From: Eumeta japonica
Lineage: Eukaryota > Arthropoda > Insecta > Lepidoptera > Psychidae
Length of the DNA: 64,000 bases
Direction: 5' to 3'
NCBI GenBank assembly: GCA_005406025.1
Contig: BGZK01000184.1
Location: forward strand, 310,001-374,000
The notes beneath the pieces were generated by a model. It was not told the DNA's origin. It did not search any database and saw only the letters and a list, made by a program, of their open reading frames with translations. Positions 1 to 12,822 of the stretch are shown one piece after another; within the stretch, counting starts at the first letter, position 1; the number at the start of each line of letters is the position of its first letter. A program made the position numbers and the translations under genes.

Positions 1-229
1 AATAAAAATATAACTATTACTACCGAGCTCCGTAACGCCCTCTGGTATAACGCGGAGATATTTCATTCGCCACTTTTGGCATACTTGAAGTCAACGATAG
101 AATACAAACGGAAGACTTCGAGCATGCATAAAAGCAGCTTTGAAAAATGCTAATGAAGTAGTTTCCTTTAGTCGAATTTATAGTAGCGCAATGGATAAAT
201 GAATTAAATGAGATAAAAAGCTATTTAAA

Positions 230-1350
230 TTCTAGTGGTAATCTACGATTTTTCTTGAGAAAATGAGCTAATACCAAGTCATAAAAATTTGGCTTACTTT
301 TGATTTGCAACAGTAAATGTTTTCTATAGATAACAACGCGAGATCTGAAAGCCTTTGTTCTGTCTGGCTATTCCTGAGGTACGTATGAATGCGTTTGAGA
401 GCTGAAAAGATCGTTCCATGGCCGCAATTGTTATCGGAAGGGTTAAACAGATATTACTTAAGCTTAAAATTTGAGGAAATGTATCTTTAAGATATCTTTT
501 GTAAATGCAAAAATAACTCGTACATATCTAATCCTTTAAGCGAGGGAGACGAATATAATACTTTTAACTCATTTTTAATGCATTTATGTCAAAAATTCGA
601 GGAAATAATAAATTTAAATTATTTAGTTTATCCTCAGGAAATGTACGTTCGAATAAATCATATTTCGACTTACTTAGTAAATCTAAAACGACAAATTGCT
701 TAGTGAACTATATCTGGTTTGAATTTGATTTTTAACATTATCTACAATTTCGATGAAAATACGTTTATACTCGCGTTTTAAGTCTGATTCTGAGCTAAAT
801 AGACGTCGGCGTCTTCGTGGAGGCTCACTTATATCAGTGACACTGTCGTAAATTTCGTCAAACTTATTAATGAAATTACTCTCAAACCAATTTAATAGCG
901 ATTGAACTTCGCGAATAACGACGTCTATATCACTCTGTTTATTTTGTAGTAAAGCGAAAGTAATATCTGTTCTTGCAAATAATTCAGCTAAAGTATGCAA
1001 AAAGCAAAATTCCCATCTTCTAATGTCATTAACAAACTTTCTGATATGGCAATTGATTCAGAATCCCAATCCATCGGATTTTCTATAATTATATTAAATG
1101 TTTGTATTATGTCGGATCTACAGTTACAAATGACATTAATAATACGAGAATGATACTGCCATCGAGTTTCTGCGACACCAGGCAAACGACGATCTGACGT
1201 TAATTTTAAAAGACCCGAACATTTAGTAGATTTATTAAAAAAAATTATGCAATTGATGTGGCCGAAAAATTGTTTTAACTCTGGAATATTTTCTAAAGAT
1301 CGAGATAACACTAAGTAGCATAGCAAGGAATAAAGACAGCCATTGGACAT
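230..1350 (-). pseudogene. hAT-like transposase relic (DUF4371/ZMYM1-like C-terminal part)
   Basis: Minus-strand frames give TSDRRLPGVAETRWQYHSRI, then after a frameshift near 990-1000 a helical region with a basic PPRRRRR segment, and further on LPITIAAMERSFSALKRI followed by YLRNSQTEQRLSDLALLSIE. The last part is the typical C-terminal dimerisation block of hAT transposases and their domesticated ZMYM1-like relatives. Frameshifts and stops interrupt it and the N-terminal half is absent, so it is a dead copy. Confidence 0.8.
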
Positions 1351-4300
1351 TGTAATTTAACTTTTGTTTGTACGCCGCCCTATACTTCTATACTTAATTC
1401 GACACGGGAATGATGCTATATGCAAAACCGTTTTTTATTCGGGTATAATCGGAAATCTCCGCTGATCGAAACGCATTATTATTTGCATAATGATATATAA
1501 CACAAGAATCTGCAACCGAATATAACACTTAAGACTTCACGTTAAAGGTGAAATTATGTTACACGAATTACAATTGCGTCATTTCGTTGTCTAAACGAAA
1601 CTCGCGACAAACCGAGTTATTCCCCCGGTCTCCCGCGACTTGCGACCGGCGGCTCGCGGGCTTGAGGCGTCGTCATAACGCTATAATACAACTGAATATG
1701 GAAGACTCAACATTTCACATTGATTACGACGATTGTGAACATTCTGAATTTGGTCGTCTAAATAACTCGGTTGCTTTCGAGTTATTTGAAGTGTTTTTTT
1801 ATATAGGGCTTACGTTACTAACGTAAGAAGGCTAGATATTATTTACAATAATTATTGAAAATTAAAAATAATTTTAAATGTCTGTATACTAAAAAGCAAT
1901 AATTTATTTATTTATGAATTATGCATATTAAATATTTTATGAAAGGGAAGCCGATAAGAATCGAGTTCTTAGAAGCCGTCGTCACTAATAATGTGTAACT
2001 AGAAAGACTTATAGCGCATAAAATCATACCTTTTTGAAGTCAGACAAAAATTAAATAAATCTATTACACAAAAAGTAATAATTTCCATTTTACCCGACGG
2101 CGGCGGGCGCGCAGGCGTAGTCGCGGCGGCGACGCCGACCCATAGCAAAATCCACAACATCTCTTCCAAATTAAATGTCTCGAGTGTGTGAAACGAACAA
2201 ACAGCGCTCAGCTTTTATAATCTCGACTCCCACAGAACAAACAAACATGTTTATCACTCATAGATAATTTAAATTGCAATACGTACAAAATAAATATAGA
2301 CGGTGTTGTGTTTCGAATGTATGGTAGGTCGCGCTGAAAACATATTTTCTTAAACACAATGTCCACGTCACATCACAGACGTTAGGTTAATTAGTCATAA
2401 TTAAATTCCTCTTTTATCGCTTTTTGCTCTGAGCGAAATACAAAAAAAATAAGTAAAACGTAACAGCTTGAAGGTACGACACAGGGGTTTGTATTTAATG
2501 CAGGTATAATCTATACACAGGCTGTTCTAAAAATTTGTGTCAATCCGAAGATCAGGGACAAAATATACTACAGGCTATCTGAAACATCTTCATGTGTCAT
2601 GCGCGTATCGAATTATCATATTCTACACTTTCCTTTATTTTCCAGTTGTGATGTATTTTTATATTTTTTACGAATTTTTCACTTTTCGTTTTACCATTGC
2701 AACATAAGTAATACTAATTCAAAATTTTTGAGAATTACCTGATAAAGAAATTCAAAACTTACAAATATTTTAACCTTTACACTATCATTTATTGGAAGAA
2801 AATTTTATTCGTATAACTTAAAATTTTGAATTGTAATAAACATTTAAATATCAGGGACTTTTCAAATACTACGTAAGTTTAAAGCGAATTCTTAATTAGA
2901 ACAAAATAGATAAACATCATTAGTGCATATGATAAAACAGTAGAACGGGGGTGGGTCTGTACAATGAAGGTATCTATGAAAAATGGAGAAATAGATAAAA
3001 GAAAGAACATACAAGAGAAAACAAGAAAAAAGTCATATTTATTTAAAAACCTTTCCTGAGAAATTACAAGGCAAAAGCGATACAATACGAACGTACAACA
3101 ACTAAGTATTATGTTAAGGATGTTAATGATTTCTTGTATATGTACCAAATGCGAACTAAATTATCATTCAAAATTATGTCGTTTATAAATTAATTATTTC
3201 ATTGTAACAAATTTCGTAAAAAAATGTTATAAGTATGTATTTGAATCTAATTTGCTTAATAAGATCTAATAATATTAAAGTTGAACATTAGGATGCTGAT
3301 AGCAGCAGCCACCTTTAAGGGTTACATAAAGGTTAAACTACAAAATGCTCCTGTAATTAGAGAGAGACTAGATATTCCTAATTATTTGTATTAAAGCTTA
3401 CAGCTTCTTTATGAATTTTAACATACAATATATCCTGACATTAATATAGTCAAGTTACTACGGTTGCTATAAATTATTACATGTCCAATAGCATGCTTGA
3501 TCAAACAAAAGATAAATACATACAACCGCCCGCTTAAGTTTAAGCAGTTTCAAGAGCAAACGCAAAAATATGTTCATAAAACAAATGACTCAAGACATGA
3601 TTGTTTTTTCAGGCTACATTTCCAGATGTAGTAATGTAAATTAGCCCACTCATTCGTAATGCAGTAAAATAATACGTTGTTGTAGCAAAATATGTTTTGT
3701 CTAGACACAATAAAATGTCAACATTAATTATTATAAACAATATATTTTTTTTCAATGACTAATATTTACAATTGTCGTTGTTTTTATGTGTCATATTAAA
3801 AGATTTGTTTAACAATTGCAACTTTATTTGTTTAAAGCATTGTTTCGTAGAGTCATATAACTATTAGTATCGGGAATTGTATAAAATAAGGTTTAGTTTT
3901 ATTGATTTTGTTTTTAGAATATTCTTGAAATACATGAATTAGTCAGTCGATGCATACATTGAAAGAATTGGCATCTCATCAGCGGACTATTATTAAATAA
4001 ACAAATTAGATTCATAAAATATTTCACTGTAAAACTTTCAAAGTTTTTAAAAATAAAATTTTGTGTGCATGTTCTATTTATACACAGAAAATAAAAACTA
4101 TTTTTCTTTGTCAATGCATAATTTAAAAAGCTATTGAACTATGATATTTTGATTATAAGACGAATGTTTCAAACAGTGTTTGTTTTTTATTTATATTTCA
4201 AAATGATCAATGATGACAGAGACACATGCAGTCAGATATAATAAAATAAAATATTGTGTATCATATCGTACTTCCAAGTATTTATAATTGATAAAAAATT

Positions 4301-6480
4301 ATCGAATATTTTAATTGATTTTTTTCCATTTTTTTTTTTGGAAAAACCCTCTGATTCACTCTAATTTAGCCGTATGTTGTATTTTTGTCACTTTAAATGT
4401 ACTGAGTTCATCGAAAACTACAGGTAACCGTTAATCGATAGCTTAACTTTAAAATGAATCGTCTCTACGGGGAGTTTCAAAAATATATAAAATAAAATCT
4501 GTTCTCACTTGAGCGCAATTTTACTCTGAAGGTTTGGTAAAATGAAGCAACTTTAATTAGATTGTATCATCTTGCTAAAAAAGAAAAGTACAATTATTTT
4601 AATCGCTTTCCAACAGCGTTATAAACAATGCATAAAGATTTATAAGGAAAAATCTAGTAAAGAATGACTTGTTTTTCATTTGGATTTACCAAATATTCTA
4701 GATCTCCTTCATTTAACTCTCAAATTTCTATAATATATTATCGCATAATACGTAGTTTTTTCTGATACTCTAACTTCCGTTAATTAAAGTTTAAACTTAC
4801 ATTTTAAGTTTAAAATTCAGATATTTCTGAGTTAATTGGCTATGATAGATGGACATACAAACACACGAGTGATCCTAAGGATTTCATATTTTCATAATTA
4901 ATACTCCTAAAAATGCTGAAATATAACTTTATACATTTTGTTGATTATATGTCATTAACTTGTGTATTTCAAATTATCGTATCAGCTTCTATGTTTCATT
5001 GAGATCCGACCTAAGTTTGTTTTTATTGATTAAGATCTAATACTTTTGCAAAAAAAAAATCTGAAAACGATTGACCGCTGAGGCCATTTACAAAACTTTC
5101 AATTATTATATTTATCGATCTATTTTTGAATTGAAGTTCAAAAAGATACTTGTCTGTAAGTGAGCTCTTTAAACTCAAAAGTTCGACAACCGTTTAAAGT
5201 TGAAGACTATCCATGAAACTTCTCACTATTTTCGAGCTCAAAGTATTCAAAAATATACCTTGTAATAAATTAATTACATCTTTAAGCTTAAAAGATCCGT
5301 TTTAGTATTTTTTTTTCGGAATTTTCGAACATAAAAATATAGTTTTGAAACGTTACGAGCTCTTCGAATTCAAAATCTAGATTTATTTGAAAAAAAAAAC
5401 ATTATTTTTTTTTGCGAGTACTATATCTTTCGAGCGCGTAGATCGATTTTGATCACAATCTGCCTTGCGGTATTCGACATGGTTTTTTAAATTGAATTAT
5501 CATGGCGTACCAAACATCAAACCATCAAAAATTAACAAGCTATTTTGAAAAAAATGTTTTTGTGAATTTTTCCTTAACGACATTTCTCGAAAGAATTGAC
5601 TGTTTTCAGTAAGATTTGGAGCAACTGACGTAGTTTTTTGAGGAAGATAAGTTGACTTAGAGGATGAATATTAATCGGAAGAGATTTTGGAACAAATCGG
5701 TAGAGTAGTTTAAAACATTGAACGAAAAAAAATCACTGGAAAATTTTTCCATTATCAATCTTTCAACTATATTTATAACAAAACAACCTATTTTTATACG
5801 GTTTACAACGATCGATGCATATTTTAGGGCTCGGGCTTTCCGAATAGATATTGACATCGATTGATGACATAATCTAAAAGTTATAACAAAAGGCATTTCC
5901 AAATTCTGTGCAGGCCAAATTGGTGGTATATTAAAAAAGGGCTAAATACTAAGCACCTGAAAGCGACGACTTTATATAAAAAGATTGATGGATGTCAAGG
6001 ACGAAAGGGAGGTAAGCAAAGATCGCACCGTGTAGAAATCAATATTCTCTACCTTTCCTTCTGGGAACAAGGCGTTCGTTTATATTATTATTATTTATTT
6101 GTTCTGAAAATTTTATCCTCAAGTTTTCTCAAAATGTCTCGTTTGAAATCTGTGCATATTTTCAGGAAGATTGAGTTAATTATACACTTTGCATGCCGCA
6201 GATTGCATATTAACCAATTAATCCGTTCAAAAGTTATAAAAGAATCACACACACACTCACTCGCGTGCACCCACACACGCACACGTACAAGCAACACGTA
6301 AACACATATCTCGAAAATAATCATAATAGATGCCCATAAAACGTCAAGATCAGACGAAAACTTGATTTTTAAAATCAGTCTGAAAACAGCATCTATTCAG
6401 TTTAGATTTTTTTTTCATTTCTCTTAGCGTGATTTAAACACAAATTTGTAATTAGCAGTCTTTGATTACTTCAAGTACGT
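1351..6480. other. Non-coding, AT-rich; no gene seen
   Basis: Only short open frames without codon-pattern or homology support. A GC-rich patch at 1620-1680 and another at 2090-2150 (gacggcggcgggcgcgc) stand out but encode nothing I recognise. 4800-5900 has motifs ('cgaaagatat', 'ttgaacttcaaaa') reminiscent of the diverged-module repeat family. Outside the TIL gene. Confidence 0.5.
6244..6300. repeat. CA-rich simple repeat
   Basis: 'cacacacacactcactcgcg' and following cacaca units; it accompanies the same interspersed repeat type as at 58.4 and 61.7 kb. Confidence 0.9.
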
Positions 6481-6483
6481 TTA

Positions 6484-6745
6484 AATCCATGTCAGTGCGA
6501 GTACTCCAGAAAGTAGGTGATAACCGCCGGTCATATACACACGCAACCTCAGAGTTGTCACCAATGCGTCACCGATCTCTGGAGTAGGAATAAGATGTCT
6601 GATAAAGAGGAAAATGGGCTGACATATATGAAAGAAAGGTGGCGGAGAGGAAATTGGGCCAACGGAACTCTCGCTCCCTGGAAGAAGTACAACAGCGGAA
6701 GCTGTCACTTCACGTCTGTGTTCTGTAAGAATGTGATCTTACCAA
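6484..6745 (-). mobile_element. Lepidopteran SINE/LINE tail (minus orientation)
   Basis: Read on the minus strand it holds 'ggcggttatcacctactttc' after a 'gacaactctgaggttgcgtg' segment, the 3'-tail pattern found widely in lepidopteran genomes. Related to 24690-24885. Overlapping open frames on both strands are incidental. Confidence 0.55.
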
Positions 6746-7572
6746 TGTAGCTGGCGTATTTTTTTGCTGCAGCCATCTTAGCCACAGTATTGTTCGATCA
6801 CATTTATGATATCAATGTAAAATAATATTGAATACTATTTTACAGTTACTTGAAGCTGTAAAAAATAAGTTTCTAAGTCAATGAAATAAAAAAATTGACC
6901 AATTTTGTCGTATATTATGACACTCATAATTAAATCAAAACCTATAAAGCACTTTCCCTTAACCTAGAATCATGAATTTTAGACCTAAAAGAGCTTATAG
7001 ATAAAGGAAGGGAAAAAATCGGAAAATCCTTATTTTATAGTGATGTCATTTAATTTTTTTTGTAGTGATTATAATTTCTTATTTGCAGTTACATGATGGA
7101 TCTTTGTGTAGATCGATGCATAGGCGAATATTTTTTAACTTCCCCAATGAAAATTTCAGATTAAAGAATCAGACTCTCCAAGTTTCCACAGTTTTTTTAA
7201 TTTTCATAGCTGGAAGTTAAAAATCATACAAGTTATTGTAGTCTAGAATATATAACTAACTTTTTCGTGTAAGCGGACTGCCATAGTAACCTCTAGACTA
7301 ATTAAATTTATTAATTTTCGGCAAAATCAAGGAACATGTTTTGTGAACGTATTCGCTTCAGGAATCTTTCATGTTTATGAGAAATGATTTTAAATTTTCC
7401 CTAAAGTTTTCATGTGAATTACAAGTGTGACTATATATTCTGTATTAATTTTATTGAAAAATTTAAACTTTGTGGTTTCAAAGATAGAGGTAGCGATGGT
7501 TGATTGGTGTACACTTTCCTTAATTTACATTTCATTTAATTTACAGATTTTTTATAATTCTCATAATAAACG

Positions 7573-9195
7573 CATTTGATATACCACATGGTGCACTTAA
7601 CAAATTTCTTTCTAATTTACCCCACAAAGTTAATCTCTAATATAGGAATTTATTTACGCTACTTGTTCATAACTAGGTCGCCTAACTCTTTTATTTATCT
7701 ACTAGATCACACTAATTTTCATCCAATACATGTGGAGAAAATATCCTACTACAGATGGACATACGCTAGAGTAGTGTTTAGTATACTCATCGGATGTATG
7801 TAATCCTAAAACATAGAATATTAATAATTACTTTTAAAAAGTCAAAAATTGGGCACGAGTTTGGAATTTAAATAGATATATTTATTGTTTTCAAGTTTAC
7901 TATGGTTATATCAGATAACAATTTTTGACCATGCGCAAATGTATAACATGCTCCTATTAAAAAAAGTACACTAATGTAAAATTTGCTCTCAATCCATACC
8001 AAATTCTTTACAGCCTTTACGTCTGTGGAGCAGATAAAATTTAGTTGGAACTGAACTAGAGTCGTCATTCCAATTCCCGGCAAAATGCGGCGGATCGGGC
8101 TGTACGATGTCGGCGTAAATCTAAAAGTGCCCGAAAAACCCAAGGGGAGATAATAAGGAGATAAACGAGAGTTCCAATGGAGGTTCAGAGAAATACACGT
8201 ACCAAATAATTTCTCACAATTCATAAAAGTACAATTGGTTTTGTGGTCGAACGACACATTGCTTCTTGTTTTACATGACACTTGCAGTTATATCTTGCAG
8301 CTTTTCAGTGCTTTTGCATAATCTAGTCATACGTACCGTTTACGTACAGAAGCTAATTTTAATAGTCACATCCCTTGTGAGGATGCAAACAAGTCAATGT
8401 TTCTTTTTAATACGTTTCATATCAAGAATAGGTTTAGTTGCTTATCATTCCCTTGTTTGCATCCACATATTCATTATCATTCAGTAGTCTTTTTCAATAT
8501 CTGGCTGACATCAGTGTAGGTAGTTTATTAAGTCCGATCAAAAAGGTTTGATATCATAATTTTGGCACTCAACTTTTGCATTTTTCATATAATGTAACTA
8601 TAATGTTCTAAAACAATTTTTAAAGGTTATCGTGTCTGCAACCTCCGACAAGAATTGAAAATAAAAGTTTAAAAGATCTAATTAAAATATGTGGAGCATA
8701 AAATTATAAATAAAAAAAGTTGTATTACTTTTTTCCTCTAGACAAAATTAATCGAGTTAGGGAGGTCTTAAGTTTAAGGGGTGAACATAAACTTAAAAAA
8801 ATCGTAAGGAGTAGGAACAAAAAATTGTTGGAAAAAATTTGATCTTTAATTCTGGAGATACAGAATGTTTTTATTTGTTAAAAAAAAATATGACAATTTG
8901 AAATTTGAATGCTTAAAAGTTAATGAATTCGCTTAATTACTATCCACATTCAGTATCATTCTTTACTCCTGCTTTCAGCGTCCGGCTGACATAAATCCCA
9001 CTCAGTGCTCAAATACTGTTTTGATCACTTCATTATGATGTACGCGTATTCTCATGTATTTTCCATCGCTTTATCACTCTAAAGCAAACGATAATTGATT
9101 ATCGGTTGGTCCTCGGTTTATAATATAATAATATTCTGTAGCGTTGGTGAACAGAGCTCAACACGTCTTCTGCATCACTAACGGGCGTGCACATG
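7573..9195 (+). repeat. Unclassified repeat, inverted relative of 14745-15865
   Basis: The sequence from 'ataccacatggtgcactt' to 'ctaacgggcgtgcacat' matches the reverse complement of 14745-15865. The plus-strand copy carries an extra 400-base insertion (about 8529-8935) that is itself a repeat (see 19820-20305). A minus frame at 7868-8281 is open for 137 codons, but the same residues are broken in the other copies, so I do not call a gene. Confidence 0.75.
8529..8935 (+). repeat. Insertion repeat, related to 19820-20305
   Basis: Both start 'agtccgatcaa / agtccagtcaa', run through a 'cactcaact..tgcattt' block and a 'ttttcctctagacaaaatt' block, and end with 'aatttgaatg.ttaaaa.t'. Unclassified; same orientation in both places. 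Confidence 0.65.
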
Positions 9196-9265
9196 TAGTT
9201 TTAGGATATTACAGCATTTTAAAGATTTTTATATAAGAAAAATGTTATATATTTATTTCCTTTAA

Positions 9266-9289
9266 ATATATATATATATATATATATAT
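9266..9289. repeat. (TA)12 microsatellite
   Basis: Short uninterrupted TA run inside AT-rich flank. Confidence 0.95.
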
Positions 9290-9479
9290 TTATACTTAGA
9301 AAATAATTAAAACGAAAAATACTTGCAAGAGCGATCGCTTTTGCTATAAATAACGTGAAATTTTAAAGAAATGGTTTCAATTTATTCGTTCGTAATGAAT
9401 ACACTTAAGAGATTTTCCATTTGTAATTACTGTATTAAAAAAAATAAGTAATTTTCATTAAATTAAAATAATATATAAT

Positions 9480-9730
9480 TAGCAAATGTAACCTCATATT
9501 ACATATTATTTCGAATTTAAATTGATCTTTAACTTAGGGTAGTTATCGTGACGTTCTGTAGACTTACTCATTAGTGTGCTCGAGGTTCGACAGGCGTCAC
9601 TTAGCGGCGGTCCACAACACTACAACCTCATCACAATACAAAATGTTAACGTCGGAAAGGAACCTATCTTAATGCCATTTGTACTTTTCGCCCGTCAAAC
9701 CCATTAACAATACCCTGGATAATAAATAGA
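9480..9730 (+). repeat. Segmental duplication, left copy (proximal block)
   Basis: Shares 'tacatattatttcgaattt' and a later 'ggaaaggaacctatct...ttttcgcccgtc' region with 16310-16570 in direct orientation. Part of a larger duplicated segment that includes the 12.2/20.9 kb exon. Confidence 0.6.
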
Positions 9731-9739
9731 ACTAAATGG

Positions 9740-10780
9740 GACTGTTCTAATGCTTGATCGCGCCTTATCAAAAATATACTGTAAAAATGTAATATCTAAA
9801 ATGTATTTAGTACACATTAGGTTAGCTAATGCATTTAACTATTTCAATTTCATATATATACACCAAATGTCTTAAAAAAAAGGCTGGTGGGTCGCACCTT
9901 TTCGAAGGACCTTAGAAATCCAATAGGCACGTAAATTGGATGCGTAAATGTGAGACAGCTCGCGGATAGGAATTAAGAATTGTAACACTGTCTCTGATAT
10001 TGCTTATAGCCTACCTTCGTTGCTTTCGACGTCCCTTTGCCTGGTCTGCCAGTAACCCTTCCTGTCCTTAGGACGTATAAGCAGGTGGAACACTTATACG
10101 CACCAAAGTTCAAAGTTAGCAATACATTTGCACACACACGAGTAGCCGACAAAACAGGGGCAATTTTGCGAATGAGTAGTGGAAATATATTTATCATAAA
10201 TTATTGCGGCGCGGTTAGAGGTACTTCTTCTTTCTTGTGGAAAAAGATTGAATGATATTGACTGTTGCGTGTAAAAATCTCTTTGACGGGTCCGGTAGAA
10301 ATAGACGGAAAATCTTCGGAAAATGATGGAAAAAAAAAGTACATGCCTATTTGTAAGTGGCACGAAGAAAGGCTATAACAAAGATATAGACCTGCAGGCA
10401 ATGGACAGACACATAAATAAGCTTGTACGGTCATCATTATTTAAATCCTTTAAAAATAAAATACTGAACAGAAAGAAAACAGTGTATCATTCTCATGCTG
10501 ATATGTAGTAAAATCTTATTTGCTGATAATCCCTTATCGAGACTGATATATCCAAATCTTGCAGGAAGTGCAACGTATTCTTGTAGACATTTCTTCTTCT
10601 TATTGCAATTCGACAGCCAGACATTGGCAACATCGGTTCATAATTTGCAAAGAACTTAATTCGCTATTACCTTCTTAATTTATTAATAATTTCAAATTAA
10701 TGAAAGAACTGTGTATTTGTGTGATATAAAAGATTTAATGTGTTTTTATGTCGCTGTAGGAATGATTGACATAATTTATG
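9740..10780. other. No supported gene
   Basis: Overlapping frames at 9973-10508 on both strands include a small Cys-rich stretch (CPCFVGYSCVCKC), but the spacing does not fit a TIL domain and no phase 1 splice pair was found. Might be an old exon relic. Confidence 0.35.
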
Positions 10781-11420
10781 TTACTAGATTATAATATTAG
10801 GACATTTATCAAGGTTAAATAAAAAACTTCTGTGAAAGTAGCTAATAATTTATTAATTGTATTTTATTACATAGCAGTAAATATGTAGTTTAATATAATT
10901 ACCAAACAATGTTTTTGATTTAGTGTCAATCATTTTTTGATAAAGGAAAGCAGGGTGTCACAGCGACAGAGACTTCTTATTCAGGATCAACTGTAGAAAT
11001 TAAACCAAAAACTTATTTTCTACATTATACGAGAAACGTTTTTTGTAGTCAACAATCTAATACCTATTGATAAGAATACTCATCCTTACCAAATTAATTT
11101 TATAGTACAATTACGCATATCAACTGAAAAATTCAAAATAATATCATGAGAAATTATGAAAACCAGTACTTCCCGAGTGGTCATTAAATAACTTTCACAG
11201 TAAAAGACATTGGGCTTGAACTCTGCCATAGATATATTGATCAACAATATAATAATTCCTTTTATTCGAAGCATTCATTCGCTCACAAGAGTTTTTGTAA
11301 CAAGATGTGATTATCACCAATCTAATTAACAAGCACTGACGTGTCACATAAATGTGAAACGCTCGCTTAAAATACGGTGTATTGGATTTGGTTCCCAATC
11401 GTGTGGCATGAATTCAAAAA
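10780..11420 (+). repeat. Segmental duplication, left copy (middle block)
   Basis: Colinear with 18655-19360: 'tagattataatattagg', 'ttttgataaaggaaagc', 'cttattcaggatcaactgta' and 'aattcaaaataatatcatg' occur in the same order in both. In the right copy a TIL exon (19475) follows; in the left copy the sequence diverges before that point. Confidence 0.75.
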
Positions 11421-12216
11421 ATGCTTCTTTTTTACAGCTCCGAGACGAAGTTGCAAAAACAGTAGCCTTATTGTTTCGTCATGTCAGTCCGTTCGTCCGA
11501 ATGTCACAGGCATTGTATTCAAAAACTACAAGACGTATATTGATTAAACTATAGTGTAGGTGTCTTATATAATCCGCTACTAAGTTTGGTAGTTAAATAA
11601 CAAAAATAAATATTTTTAAGAGGGCACTCCATACGTGTAACAGAAGCTGAAAAAAATATTTTCATCGAAAATCAACGTGTCGCATATATTTTGACATTTC
11701 TTTTAGAAACACCTTAAGGTTGTTAAGCAATTTTGCTGATGACGCGAATAATTTCATCTAGGTAATAGTATTAAACTAACCAGATGCAAACAGCACAACC
11801 AAAGTGATTATACTGCAACTTTTTACCTACAACCTTTATCCTCGACCTAATACGTTAGGATCGCTTCCGTAAACCCTTAAGTCACAAATATTGCACGTCA
11901 ACAACGAGTCCTTTGATGCATAAATCTGTTAGAATGTATTGATACTGATAATTTTTTAACATAATTTATTTGAATTTAGTTAATTAGAAGATATTTTAAA
12001 CGTAATTTTAACAAAAATACCGAAACGATTCCTAAGCCTCCTATAAAAAAAAATCTAATTATGAATTTATACCGACAGGCGTACATAATGTCACGTATGT
12101 TTAATTTAAACATCAAGTATTTTCACAAAGGTATTTTATGATTTTTGACAGCAAATTGTGCTCATCTTTTTACAATATTAAGAATATTTAATATGTTCAC
12201 AGGTTTTAATAGTCAC

Positions 12217-12402
12217 GGCAATCCAAAGCCACGATGCACTGACCATCCGTATTGCTACGCTTATGGTTCAGGTTGCAGATGCACCCCGGCTTACAGGGCT
12301 CCGGCGTCACGCACGTCACGGCCCTGCGACTGTCATTCTTGGGACAGAATTCATCACTGCATTCAGTCTTGCAATCTACGTATCTAAAGTTCGGGCCGCA
12401 TT
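12217..12402 (-). CDS. TIL-domain exon, recent duplicate of 20873-21058
   Basis: 186 bp, open, ten cysteines, nearly identical to 20873-21058 (a handful of substitutions, such as Asn to Asp after Cys3 and Ser to Leu near the end). The acceptor is conserved. The donor has drifted from GTAAGT to GTGACT, and reading through gives CRDY and a stop, with ATTAAA a few bases later, so it may function as a terminal exon or be silent. It lies 7 kb beyond the possible terminal exon. Confidence 0.65.
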
Positions 12403-12478
12403 CTAAAATTTTAAATAGAATGACTTCTTGAATAGGCTATATGAGACGATAGATGGTTTGGTTTGTTATTACTTATTA

Positions 12479-12508
12479 TCTGTATATATCACAAATGTGA
12501 TATATACA
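12479..12508. repeat. Perfect short palindrome
   Basis: TGTATATATCACA, two bases, then its reverse complement. Directly after the 12217 exon acceptor side. Confidence 0.85.
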
Positions 12509-12780
12509 ACTTGTGTATATACATATATACACACACAGAAATTGTGATATTACCAAAAATGACTTATCATGGAGGAATTTTAGAAAGTGGGATAAAAGGG
12601 GAGTTGAATTTTGTATCTAACTTTTTATGCAACGAATTATGACTATAAAATTTCATATCAATATTGTGTATTATGAATAGTAATACACATTTTCATAATT
12701 GTGATGGGTAGAGGGAAAATGGGATAGTATAAGCAGTAAATAAAAAATAGAGCATATCAAAATTCTTTAACACATAGGAA

Positions 12781-12822
12781 CTCACCCTATCCCCAAGTAA
12801 TATTACTCGGGGATAGTGTGAG
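12781..12822. repeat. 42-base palindrome (two mismatched pairs)
   Basis: CTCACcCTATCCCCaAGTAA and the mirrored half TTACTcGGGGATAGtGTGAG; no loop. Confidence 0.85.

Noticed and set aside
1548..1826. 92-codon plus frame near a GC-rich patch
   Set aside because: No homology, no splice or codon evidence; adjacent to a transposase relic and probably transposon end sequence.
7868..8281. 137-codon minus-strand open frame
   Set aside because: The same residues recur in two other broken copies of a repeat (15189 and 15934), so it is repeat sequence rather than a host gene.
10094..10363. Cys-rich minus frame (CPCFVGYSCVCKC) that might be another TIL exon
   Set aside because: Cysteine spacing does not fit, no glycine-tyrosine turn, no matching phase 1 splice sites.
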